A stretch of 64,000 nucleotides of DNA from the NCBI RefSeq assembly GCF_027257175.1, contig NZ_JAPFGD010000002.1, positions 62,001 through 126,000 on the forward strand. Direction: 5' to 3'. This DNA comes from Castellaniella sp. S9 (lineage in GTDB: Bacteria > Pseudomonadota > Gammaproteobacteria > Burkholderiales > Burkholderiaceae_B). Position 1 is the first letter of the stretch; each line of letters starts with the position of its first letter. A program made the translations under genes and the position numbers. Below, piece after piece: positions 33,858 to 41,757 of the stretch. The notes under the pieces were generated by a model, which was not told where the DNA came from, made no database searches, and saw only the letters and a program-made list of their open reading frames with translations.

Positions 33858-34673
33858 ATGGATCATCAAACCATTCGTCAACAAATGCCTACTCTGGTTG
33901 CCGGTCATGTGCCGAGTAACGCGCGATCCTTCCAATTCAACATATTCGACGGTGAACCGAAGGAGTCCATGTTGGGCTTTCGCGTTGATCCGTCGCCTTT
34001 TGAGGGCAAAGTCATCGCGACCACTGATGAGGCCATTGTTGTCAAAATCAGTCGAACGAAGTTTGCTGTTCTGGATCGTACGCTCATCACCGAAGTTCCC
34101 GAAGAGGGAGCCAAGGTCGAAGTCATACCCTATGCACGCCGTCGCTTCGACGGTCAGCGTGCCGATACGCCGGAAGAGGTCATCGAACACACGGGAGACG
34201 GCACGCCTTATACCGTACAACGCATGATCCTGGGTGCGGCACCGGCCAAATTGCCCGTTGCGCAGCCGCGGTGTCTGGAACTGCAGCAACTTATCGAACA
34301 ACTGGAGCAACTGCCTGCCCCCGATGGGCATCGGCGGATTGCTCACATGCTGGTCGATGCACAAGCACGGGACTTTTCCCTCGTTGATCCCACGCCTGCA
34401 GACATCATCCGGACACCGCCCACAGTGAGCTTCACGGTTGAAACTGCGAAGTTCTCGGGGCGCGTCAGCGTGATCTATCTGCGTGCCGATGATGCGTATG
34501 CGGTGGCGCTGCATCGCGACGATGAACAGGTCGAGCGCCGAGACGATGTTTATTTCGACATGCTGGGGGAGACCTTGGCCGATTTGATTGATGACGGTAC
34601 CTGGCGCCGCATTTGTGTTCAGACCTTGCAACAGCCAGCCCGCAGCAAGAAAGCGCTTTCCTCTACTACCTAA
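33858..34673 (+). CDS. ICE accessory-core hypothetical protein (271 aa)
   Basis: Unknown function. The N-terminal half is beta-rich ('GKVIATTDEAIVVKISRTKF', 'EVPEEGAKVEVIPYARRRFD'), followed by 'ELQQLIEQLEQLPAPDGHRR' helices and a C-terminal beta-rich part ('FTVETAKFSGRVSVIYLRAD'). I recall similar proteins in plasmids and ICEs with no assigned role. ATG 33858 has GGAGACTCCATC before it. It is flanked by terminators on both sides (33583-33607 and 34693-34724), so it is a one-gene unit with its own leader. Confidence 0.7.
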   Translation: MDHQTIRQQMPTLVAGHVPSNARSFQFNIFDGEPKESMLGFRVDPSPFEGKVIATTDEAIVVKISRTKFAVLDRTLITEVPEEGAKVEVIPYARRRFDGQRADTPEEVIEHTGDGTPYTVQRMILGAAPAKLPVAQPRCLELQQLIEQLEQLPAPDGHRRIAHMLVDAQARDFSLVDPTPADIIRTPPTVSFTVETAKFSGRVSVIYLRADDAYAVALHRDDEQVERRDDVYFDMLGETLADLIDDGTWRRICVQTLQQPARSKKALSSTT

Positions 34674-34692
34674 CCAACCTAGTCCCATCTCA

Positions 34693-34724
34693 GCCCCCGA
34701 CCAACCATCGGGGGCTTGTTTTTT
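34693..34724 (+). terminator. Intrinsic terminator
   Basis: Perfect 8-bp stem GCCCCCGA (34693-34700) / TCGGGGGC (34708-34715), 7-base loop, then TTGTTTTTT. It ends the 33858 unit. Confidence 0.88.
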
Positions 34725-34828
34725 GGTGATTCCATTGGTTGCGGCCTATACGGTCCGGTGCGATCACCCATTGTTGGTGGCGTATCGGCAGGCATGGTGC
34801 AACCCTTGACCCATGATTGTTGACGTTG

Positions 34829-34947
34829 TCAGCGACATGCCAGGCGACCATTGGTTTTTAAGGTTGCGGCGCGACGCCTGTCGCGTGACCACACCAGTTC
34901 GCACCGCATCCTTGCGCGAACGACTGCCTTTTTTTTGGTGGTGATGC
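34829..34947 (+). ncRNA. Pseudoknotted leader RNA, copy 4 (before DUF3577)
   Basis: 5' box TCAGCGACATGCCAG (34829-34843); P0 GCGACC (34844-34849) / GGTTGC (34862-34867, one G-U); P1 CGCGAC-gcct-GTCGCG (34870-34885); linker TGACCACACCA; P2 GTTCGC (34897-34902) / GCGAAC (34916-34921) with loop GCATC (34906-34910); P3 ACTGCC-t(8)-GGTGGT (34923-34942, two G-U); GATGC (34943-34947). It ends 88 bases before ATG 35036. I recall that an RNA motif named after DUF3577 has been proposed in comparative screens; whether this is that motif must be checked. Confidence 0.75.
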
Positions 34948-35035
34948 AGCTGCCTTTCTCAACCCATCGCGGGGTTACGCACCTGCCGCTTTGGGCATGG
35001 TGTGTCTTCCGCTTCTTTTTCACTGGAGATTCACC

Positions 35036-35950
35036 ATGAACCAAACCTCATCCAATACGAAGTCCTACTTCGACCTTCATACTTCGGGCATTGGCTATTT
35101 GCAGCGTGTCCGGATGGTACCCGTACGAGGCGGGCGTCGTGCCGAGGCTTTCCTCGCATGCACCGTCGCCGCGCTGGTCGGTCCTGCAAAGGACTCGACG
35201 CTGCGCTTTTTTGACGTCAAAGTCTCTGGCGCTGATGCCAAGACACTGGTGCAGCGTTACGTCGGCGTCGATGATCCGAAACAGCGGCCCTTGATCCGCT
35301 TTCGGATTGGCGACCTCTGGGGCGACCCCTATATTCGTCCCAGCGGCGAGCGCAAGGGGGAGCCTGCGGGAAGCCTTAAAGGCCGACTGCTCAAAGCCGA
35401 GTTGATTGATCGCGCCGAACTGGCACAGATCGAACAGCATGAAGTGATCACCCGAGGCATTGGGTATCTGAACCGTCCCAAGGAAGTGGCGCCGAAAAAT
35501 GGCGACCCGTTCCTGTCATGCTCCATTGGCGCCTTGGCCGGGCCGGTCGATGAACCCGAATATCGGTACATCGATACCATCGTCACCAACGCCGATGCCC
35601 AGCACCTGGTGCGTCGCTGTGTCGAGGCTGTAAAGTCCGAACGCAAAGTACTGATTGCCTTCCGTTTGAATGACATGAAGACCGATCCGTACCTCCGTAC
35701 CAAGGGTGAGCGCGCTGGCGAAGCCGCCTTGTCTTTAAAGTCCAACCTGGTTCACATCGGCCTGATCAAGGTCGATGGTAAGCAGGTTTATCCGGCTGTT
35801 CCCCAGGCCCCTGTACCCGAGGACGCTTTGGCGATTGAGGGCACAGATCAGACCAGCAGCAACGACGATGCAACGCCTTGCGAACCCGCAGAAGGCGAAA
35901 TTCAGGACCTACCGCAGACCGACGAGCCAGCGATGGCAACGTCGTTCTAA
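35036..35950 (+). CDS. STY4534 family ICE replication protein (DUF3577)
   Basis: ICE core protein of the STY4534/DUF3577 family, 304 aa, thought to act in element replication. It contains two similar halves: 'GIGYLQRVRMVPVRGG' with 'FLACTVAALVGP' (about 16-60), and 'GIGYLNRPKEVAPKNG' with 'FLSCSIGALAGP' (about 136-175), i.e. an internal duplication. Each half also ends in a similar motif ('GDLWGDPYIRPSGERKGE', 'NDMKTDPYLRTKGERAGE'). An acidic tail follows. ATG 35036 has CTGGAGATTCACC before it. Confidence 0.88.
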   Translation: MNQTSSNTKSYFDLHTSGIGYLQRVRMVPVRGGRRAEAFLACTVAALVGPAKDSTLRFFDVKVSGADAKTLVQRYVGVDDPKQRPLIRFRIGDLWGDPYIRPSGERKGEPAGSLKGRLLKAELIDRAELAQIEQHEVITRGIGYLNRPKEVAPKNGDPFLSCSIGALAGPVDEPEYRYIDTIVTNADAQHLVRRCVEAVKSERKVLIAFRLNDMKTDPYLRTKGERAGEAALSLKSNLVHIGLIKVDGKQVYPAVPQAPVPEDALAIEGTDQTSSNDDATPCEPAEGEIQDLPQTDEPAMATSF

Positions 35951-35999
35951 TCTTACCCTCAAGGCCCGTTTCAGGGGCTTGATCTTTCTCGCTCTGCCG

Positions 36000-36072
36000 C
36001 CCGCAACCACTCAACGTGGTTGTGGGCATTCGCACATTCATCCCAAGTAGTCCACTTCTCGCATAAGCGAGA
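36000..36072 (+). promoter_or_regulatory. Two-hairpin leader before the DUF932 gene
   Basis: CCCGCAACCAC (36000-36010) / GTGGTTGTGGG (36016-36026), 11 bp with one G-U, and TCTCGC-ataa-GCGAGA (36057-36072), 32 bases before the ATG. No GCATC/GATGC pair is present, so it is a different class from the four pseudoknotted leaders. Confidence 0.5.
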
Positions 36073-36103
36073 TCCGCTGCCTTCTTTATCCAGGAGACTC
36101 ATT

Positions 36104-36931
36104 ATGTCCCTCGCTTCCAGTTTCTCAGCTCGGTCGCCGGTATTGCGCTCTGATCGACCGTTGTCGAATGATCAGATTCGTGCCGTTGTTCCATCCATCT
36201 TTGCGGAAACCCCGCATGAAAGTCGCTCCGAGCGATACAGCTACATCCCGACCGCCACCGTGCTGTCGGAACTTCGCAAGGAGGGGTTCGAGCCCTTCAT
36301 GGTGTGTCAAACGCGTGTTCGCAATGAAGATCGTCGCGAACACACCAAGCACCTCATACGCCTTCGCCACGCAAGCCAGATCAGTGGTGCCGAGGCCAAC
36401 GAGATCATCCTACTGAACTCGCATGATGGCTCCAGCAGCTACCAGATGCTCGCCGGCATGTTCCGTTTCGTTTGCCATAACGGCCTGGTTTGCGGTGATA
36501 CGTTTGCTGATGTCCGTGTGCCGCATAAGGGCGATGTAACCGATCGGGTCATCGAAGGTGCCTACGAAGTTCTGAAAGGTTTTGAGCAGGTGCATTCATC
36601 GCGCGAGGCCATGCGCGCAATCACGCTGGAAGAGGGCGAGCAAGAAATATTTGCCCGCTCTGCTTTGGCACTTAAATATGACGATCCGAACAAGCCAGCA
36701 CCCGTTACGGAGAGCCAGCTACTCATGCCTCGACGCTTTGAAGAGCGCAAGGCCGACCTTTGGTCGACCTTTAATCGGGTGCAGGAAAACTTCATCAAAG
36801 GTGGGCTCTCCAGCCGCGCCGCCAACGGCCGTCAGCAGCGTACTCGGGCTGTGCAGGGAATAGATCAAAACCTGCGGCTGAACCGGGCGCTTTGGATGCT
36901 TGCCCAAGGCATGCAGCAATTAAAGGCGTGA
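36104..36931 (+). CDS. DUF932 domain-containing protein
   Basis: A 275-residue protein of the DUF932 (DUF945-like) family, common on plasmids, phages and ICEs, with no proven function. Family signatures include 'SERYSYIPTATVLSELRKEG', 'HLIRLRHASQ', 'SYQMLAGMFRFVCHNGLVCG' and the C-terminal 'FNRVQENFIKGGL'. ATG 36104 has CAGGAGACTCATT before it. It is the last gene of the accessory-core array; a strong terminator follows at 36939-36976 and then the first cargo insertion begins. Confidence 0.88.
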   Translation: MSLASSFSARSPVLRSDRPLSNDQIRAVVPSIFAETPHESRSERYSYIPTATVLSELRKEGFEPFMVCQTRVRNEDRREHTKHLIRLRHASQISGAEANEIILLNSHDGSSSYQMLAGMFRFVCHNGLVCGDTFADVRVPHKGDVTDRVIEGAYEVLKGFEQVHSSREAMRAITLEEGEQEIFARSALALKYDDPNKPAPVTESQLLMPRRFEERKADLWSTFNRVQENFIKGGLSSRAANGRQQRTRAVQGIDQNLRLNRALWMLAQGMQQLKA

Positions 36932-36938
36932 GCCATGC

Positions 36939-36976
36939 GGACCTCGCCCGTAATGGGCGGGTCCACTTTTCTCTTT
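36939..36976 (+). terminator. Intrinsic terminator closing the accessory-core array
   Basis: GGACCTCGCCC (36939-36949) / GGGCGGGTCC (36955-36964) around a 5-base loop, followed by ACTTTTCTCTTT. Confidence 0.75.
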
Positions 36977-37104
36977 GATCGTCGCGCTTTATGTGGCTAA
37001 AACGCATAAATCAGGCTGCTTTCCCTTCAGATTTGCGTATCCTCAACACTTGGTCCAACCAATAGATTCTGTACTTTAAAAGTATACGTAAGTAGCGTAC
37101 AGTA

Positions 37105-37447
37105 ATGGGCGTCGCATTCATTGAGCTACCGCCGTTCGAGCCTTACCGAGCTATGTACCTTGACGACGACGTATTTAATGAGCTTCAATGATGTAGACTC
37201 GCGTGCCGGGGATGTCATCCAGAGTACGGGTGGTTGATGAGAGGTGCGCTTCGCAGGTGAAAGAATGAAGAATGCAAAAGGGTAAACGTAAGGGTATCCG
37301 GGTCATCTATTACTGGCGGTTGGGCGGTGCGCAATTATGGCTTTCACTCTGTATGGCAAAGACGTTCAGGATGACCTCAGTGCAGCGCAGAAAAAAGTGC
37401 TGAAGAGTTTGCTGGACATAGAAGTCAACGCGAGGAAGAAACCATGA
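37105..37447 (+). pseudogene. Decayed RelE/HigB-type toxin gene
   Basis: Pieces of a RelE/HigB-family toxin can be read in changing frames. ATG 37105 gives 'MGVAFIELPPFEPYRAMYL' and stops at 37189. Further on come 'GDVIQSTGG' followed by two stops, then 'KRKGIRVIYYWRLGGAQLWL', and after a one-base deletion 'FTLYGKDVQDDLSAAQKKVL' to the TGA at 37447. The order matches intact toxins ('...ELPPF...GDVIQGTGG...GKRGGIRVIYYW...LFTLY.KDE..DL'). At least two frame changes and internal stops make it non-functional. Its last four bases overlap the antitoxin ATG, the usual arrangement. Confidence 0.8.
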
Positions 37448-37758
37448 AACGAAATATGTTTGCTGAGGTGGCCGAAGGTTTTAATGCCTTGGCATGCACG
37501 CGAACGGGTAAGGTCACGCTGCGTTCGCACAAACTGAAAATGCACAAGCTTCCTGCTGTTACCGCAGGTGAGTTGGTGGAAATTCGCGAGCATTTGCACT
37601 TGTCGCGACCGGTATTTGCCATGTACCTGCGCACCAACGCACGGACATTGGAGAGTTGGGAGCAGGGGCGCGCGAAGCCCAATGCCCAGGCAACTACATT
37701 GATTCGTCTAGTGCAGAAATTTCCAGAAACGGTGGGGCATCTGGTGGCACTGGCGTGA
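37444..37758 (+). CDS. HigA/NadS-type antitoxin, Xre family
   Basis: Helix-turn-helix antitoxin of 104 aa. The C-terminal two thirds form a Cro/C1-type domain: 'ELVEIREHLHLSRPVFAMYL' and 'TNARTLESWEQGRAKPNAQA'. It overlaps the end of the toxin remnant by four bases (ATGA). The antitoxin is intact although the toxin is broken, so it could now serve as a stand-alone repressor or anti-addiction factor. It lies 25 bases before the methyltransferase gene and might regulate it. Confidence 0.85.
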   Translation: MKRNMFAEVAEGFNALACTRTGKVTLRSHKLKMHKLPAVTAGELVEIREHLHLSRPVFAMYLRTNARTLESWEQGRAKPNAQATTLIRLVQKFPETVGHLVALA

Positions 37759-37783
37759 GCGCGACCATGTCTAGGGTGTATAG

Positions 37784-40630
37784 ATGTTGATAAAGGGCCA
37801 CCAGCAATGGTGGGACCATCTGAGTGACCCTGCGGGCCACGTGGAAGGACTCGTCCTCGTCGGCAGCTATGTGAACGATGGACGGCCACCCGAAGAAGTG
37901 GTCATGATGGAAAAGGCGCGCGAGTACGGCGCGCAGGCCGTATTCTTTGAAGCAAGCCGCAATGGCAAGCGTGCTGTGGCGCAAGCGTTCATTTTTATTG
38001 CCGAGGGACCAGAGAAGAACCAGGAGTTTGCCGAGATCCACAAAAAATTGTGGAGTTGGGGTGGCGTGCCACTTGTCTATCGGAAACTGCCCGGACAATT
38101 GCAATTATTCCGGTGCGCGCACGGTCCGGACTTTGTTTCCTCCTCTGGAGAGCTGGTATGCAATCCGGTTCGTACATTGCTGCTTGCTTCGGCGGTTGCT
38201 GCTGACCCATGGTGGAATGGAGAGCAGTTGCACAACGGCACGTTGTGGGATAATACGGAGGCTTGTAAGGTCTTGCTTTCGTCGAGCAAGTCTGCGCACA
38301 AAGGCCTTATCAATGCCGTCAAGGAAATCAGTGATGAACTGAACGACGAAGGTATCTTGCCTAAGCACCTGCGTCGGAAGTTATTGATTCTCTCGTTGTT
38401 GATCGCCTATCTGGAACAGCGCGAAGTTTTCAAGGATGGTTATCTCGCGCGCTTCCTTCCTGATGCGACCAAGTTTTTTCAAGTGCTTGCCAACGGTCCT
38501 GCGTTGGTCTCGTTGCTGGAGGATTTGGAGGGGCGATTCAATGGACACGTCTTCACGTTTAATGAAGCTGACCGCGAACGGTTAAAGGGCAGTCAACAGT
38601 TAAGTCGCTTCTCAAGACTAATTGAAGGACGTGAAGAGGTCGGTGGCCAATTGACGCTTTGGCAACTCTATTCGTTCAAGGACTTGCCGGTTGAACTTAT
38701 CAGTCATATCTATCAGTTGTTCGTTAAGGATGCCGACAGTTCCGTCTATACGCCGCCGTTTCTCGTACGCTTGATGCTGGAAGAGTCGTTGAGCTGGGCG
38801 CGTCTTGATCGATTGCAACAACGCGGTGAGATTATCCTCGATCCATCATGTGGGTCGGGCGTTTTTCTCGTGGAAGCCTACAAACGGCTGGTGCTGCATT
38901 GGCGTAGTCGAAACCAATGGCAAAAGCCCGGTGTCACCGTCCTAAAAGGATTGTTGAAGTACGTTCACGGCATCGATTGTGAAGAAGGCGCGATAGAACT
39001 TGCTGCATTCAGTCTGTGCTTGGCGCTTTGTGATGCGCTAGAGCCGGAAACTATCCGTGCCACCATCAAGCTGTTTCCGCCACTTGCTGGAAAGACGTTG
39101 CACTTGTCCTGCTTTTTTGAGGCCAAGGAGCAAAACTTGATCACGTCCCCCATCGGCGTCGTGGTCGGCAATCCACCGTTTACGTCGCAACTGACGACGC
39201 CGGGCGCCAAGCGGAGTTATGAACGTTATAACGCGACCATTGGTACGCTACCAGATAAGCAGCTTGCGTATCTCTTTCTGCACGAGGCGATGGAAATGGT
39301 CGCTGAGGGCGGCATTCTGAGTATGCTGCAACAGTACAACTTCCTTTACAACCAGCACTCGCTTTCATTTCGGCGTGACTTCATTTCTAAATGGGATGTG
39401 CGGGAGATTCTCGATTTCATTTCAGTGCGTGGGTTGTTCCAAAAGGGCAAGGCTGACACTAAGATCATCGTAATCGTTGCGGAAGCGGTACCGGCGCCGG
39501 AAGATCGGCAAATTCTGCATGCAACCTTTCGACGCAGTGGGCGCTCTGATGCCGAACAGGGCTTCGATATCGACTACTACGATCTGCACTGGTTGCCCCG
39601 ACAACTTGCTTTGACCAATGACGCCGTGTGGCGTACGGACTTGCTTGGTGGCGGACGTGCGCTGGGACTGGTTAATCGGTTAAAAAGCTACAGGACTCTG
39701 GGCGAGTATGCCAAGGAAAAGGGTTGGGATTTCGGTGAGGGTTTTATTGAGGCCCAGAAAGGTAAACGCGTAGCGGCCAGCCATATCACAGGGAAGAAGT
39801 ATCTACCGTCCGAAGCGCTTCTGGAGGATGGGGTAGATCGCAGTAAAATCACCGTCGCCACGGGCGATCTTTTTAAGACGGCATACACGAGTAGCCGATA
39901 CACGCCGCCGATGTTGCTTATTCGAGAGCAAATGGACCTAGCGCATTGTCTGTGGAGGGATTCCTACCTCACCTACGGTCAGCAGATTGTCGGATTCTGT
40001 GCACCGGAAAAAGATATTGCTGATCTGGAGATACTGAACAGGTGGATGTGCAGTTCTCGCCGTGTACTGCAAGCACATCTTGCGTTGATCAGTCCGCGTC
40101 TCTTTGTTCAAAAGGCAACTGCATTGCAGGCCGACGATGTGTTCTCCATACTTTATCCTAAGGAAGGAAGCTTGGATCTGAGTCCTAATGAGGAGGTCCT
40201 GATGGACGACATCGTGGACTATTACCGTGACCTTGTTCGACTCGGCGAGGATTCGAAGGCCATGAAGGAGAGCGGGCTTGCCGCAGTCCCCGCTTTCAGC
40301 GAGATCTTTGTGCGCCAAGTCAATGCCATCTACAAGAAGAGGCCAGTACAGGCGCTGGCCCCGCAGGCTTGGCCAGGTGTCATTTGTCAACCGTTTGTGT
40401 TTGGCAATGGGAAGGTGGATTGGAATGATGCTGAGGCGCTAAAGGGGAAATTGGGGGCGTTGCTCCATGAGCGGCAGGGCGGAGTTTTACAGGTCACCCG
40501 CATCGCACGTATCTATGACGGGAATTTTATCTTCCTGCTCAAACCGGATCGTCTGAGATTCTGGATGCGATCCGTGGCATTACGTGACGCCGACGAAACA
40601 TTGGCAGATCTCCGGGCACAGGGGTTCTAA
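37784..40630 (+). CDS. N-6 DNA methyltransferase (type IIG/BREX-like architecture)
   Basis: Adenine-N6 DNA methyltransferase of 948 aa. Motif I 'LDPSCGSGVFLVEA' is near residue 353 and motif IV 'GNPPF' near 463. About 340 residues precede the catalytic domain and about 400 follow, the latter probably the target-recognition part ('KGWDFGEGFIEAQKGKR', 'YTPPMLLIREQMDLAH'). No clear nuclease motif is seen in the N-terminus. It is followed after 10 bases by a PD-(D/E)XK-like protein, so a two-gene restriction-modification module is likely. ATG 37784 has only a weak ribosome site (GGGTG). Confidence 0.85.
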   Translation: MLIKGHQQWWDHLSDPAGHVEGLVLVGSYVNDGRPPEEVVMMEKAREYGAQAVFFEASRNGKRAVAQAFIFIAEGPEKNQEFAEIHKKLWSWGGVPLVYRKLPGQLQLFRCAHGPDFVSSSGELVCNPVRTLLLASAVAADPWWNGEQLHNGTLWDNTEACKVLLSSSKSAHKGLINAVKEISDELNDEGILPKHLRRKLLILSLLIAYLEQREVFKDGYLARFLPDATKFFQVLANGPALVSLLEDLEGRFNGHVFTFNEADRERLKGSQQLSRFSRLIEGREEVGGQLTLWQLYSFKDLPVELISHIYQLFVKDADSSVYTPPFLVRLMLEESLSWARLDRLQQRGEIILDPSCGSGVFLVEAYKRLVLHWRSRNQWQKPGVTVLKGLLKYVHGIDCEEGAIELAAFSLCLALCDALEPETIRATIKLFPPLAGKTLHLSCFFEAKEQNLITSPIGVVVGNPPFTSQLTTPGAKRSYERYNATIGTLPDKQLAYLFLHEAMEMVAEGGILSMLQQYNFLYNQHSLSFRRDFISKWDVREILDFISVRGLFQKGKADTKIIVIVAEAVPAPEDRQILHATFRRSGRSDAEQGFDIDYYDLHWLPRQLALTNDAVWRTDLLGGGRALGLVNRLKSYRTLGEYAKEKGWDFGEGFIEAQKGKRVAASHITGKKYLPSEALLEDGVDRSKITVATGDLFKTAYTSSRYTPPMLLIREQMDLAHCLWRDSYLTYGQQIVGFCAPEKDIADLEILNRWMCSSRRVLQAHLALISPRLFVQKATALQADDVFSILYPKEGSLDLSPNEEVLMDDIVDYYRDLVRLGEDSKAMKESGLAAVPAFSEIFVRQVNAIYKKRPVQALAPQAWPGVICQPFVFGNGKVDWNDAEALKGKLGALLHERQGGVLQVTRIARIYDGNFIFLLKPDRLRFWMRSVALRDADETLADLRAQGF

Positions 40631-40640
40631 CTAATAACCT

Positions 40641-41360
40641 ATGCTCGCCAACTCAGCAAATCACCAAGTCCAGTCAGGCGCTCTCAGCACAAACGTGCAT
40701 CTGGGGGCAACATCAATGCTTGAGTTGCTTGATTTCATTGCGGATCAGTTACCGGGCTGGCGCGACCATCCTGATCGACCAAAGAAAACGTCTGAGACCG
40801 ACCTTACTTCGCAGCTGTGCGGCTACCTGAACATTGCAGCGCGGTTTTCTTCGGGGTGGGACATTTTGCAATTCAGGATAGAAGAGCCTGACGAGCAGCG
40901 GAAGGGACGAAAAATCGATCTTGTGGCGTCACCATGCGGACCTACGGTCTGGATCGAGGGGCGACGCTGCACACAATTCGATACATTGCTTCCGATTGAA
41001 TGCAAGCGACTGCCGACGCCGAAAAGCAAAGACCGTGATGAACGTGAATATGTCATCAATCGGAAGGCGACCACCGGTGGTATTCAGCGCTTCAAAGCTG
41101 GCAACCACGGTGCGGCACATGTTCTTGCTGGCATGATTGGCTACGTGCAGGCAGAGTCGCCTGCAGTCTGGCATGGCCGGCTGAACACTTGGATTGAAGA
41201 GCTGGATGGTTCTGTACATGTCGGATGGACTGCCAAGGACCGGCTCCATGCCGACCCGAGGGATGCCAAGCCCGATCTGACGATCTATCGGTCATCTCAT
41301 GCCAGGGAAAAAGGGCTTCCAGATATTGACATGCGTCATCTCTGGATCGAAATGAGCTGA
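40641..41360 (+). CDS. PD-(D/E)XK nuclease-like protein, probable restriction partner
   Basis: A 239-residue protein with a nuclease-like pattern: 'RKGRKIDLVASP' (acidic residue) followed at suitable distance by 'TLLPIECKRLPTP' (E-x-K), typical of the PD-(D/E)XK core, and a later conserved-looking 'GAAHVLAGMIGYVQ' helix. It lies 10 bases after the methyltransferase gene. It would cut DNA lacking the methyl mark. An in-frame ATG at 40719 is an alternative start with a G-rich site; the family alignment would decide. Confidence 0.7.
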   Translation: MLANSANHQVQSGALSTNVHLGATSMLELLDFIADQLPGWRDHPDRPKKTSETDLTSQLCGYLNIAARFSSGWDILQFRIEEPDEQRKGRKIDLVASPCGPTVWIEGRRCTQFDTLLPIECKRLPTPKSKDRDEREYVINRKATTGGIQRFKAGNHGAAHVLAGMIGYVQAESPAVWHGRLNTWIEELDGSVHVGWTAKDRLHADPRDAKPDLTIYRSSHAREKGLPDIDMRHLWIEMS

Positions 41361-41452
41361 TTCTTTCAGGGCATGCCGGCATATCGTGCCGTTAGGCTCT
41401 TGGGCGTTGCTGAGTGGTGCAATGGACATCCCAATGGTCAGCCGCTATTTTC

Positions 41453-41617
41453 TCAGCATGAATCATTCTTTCTTCTTTCCTCCGCCCGCAACTGCAGATC
41501 CAGCGGCGAATAGTAAGTCTCGTCCCGCGTGTATGGCGGGAGCAAAGCCCATTTCAGCATGAGTAAGCCAGAAAGTAGGGCGGCGGCCAGAAATAGCGAA
41601 GCCAATTCTCCCAGCAC
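41453..41617 (-). CDS. Possible small membrane protein
   Basis: In the 397-base gap 41361-41757, a minus-strand frame from GTG 41617 (or TTG 41602 with GGGAGAA directly before it, or ATG 41572) to TGA 41453 reads as a hydrophobic helix ('LASLFLAAALLSGLLML') followed by a polar tail ('PPYTRDETYYSPLDLQ'). It is codirectional with the helicase gene and 140 bases downstream of it. It may be a small membrane protein, a fragment, or chance. Nothing else is recognisable in the gap. Confidence 0.25.
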   Translation of the reverse strand: MLGELASLFLAAALLSGLLMLKWALLPPYTRDETYYSPLDLQLRAEERRKNDSC

Positions 41618-41757
41618 TTGTCACTTGTATTAGAGCGCCGATTACACCAACGCTGTCTTGCCCTTGACGAGCAACAACCCAGTCAGCTACTGCGCTTACT
41701 GCTCAGCGCGAGGCTTAGGCATCCTGATATTAGCTCGAACGACGAGGGCCGCTCGCA

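Noticed and set aside
37784-40630. BREX (PglX) or DISARM methyltransferase
   Set aside because: No pglZ, brxC/brxL, drmA, drmB or other partner is nearby; only a small nuclease-like gene follows.
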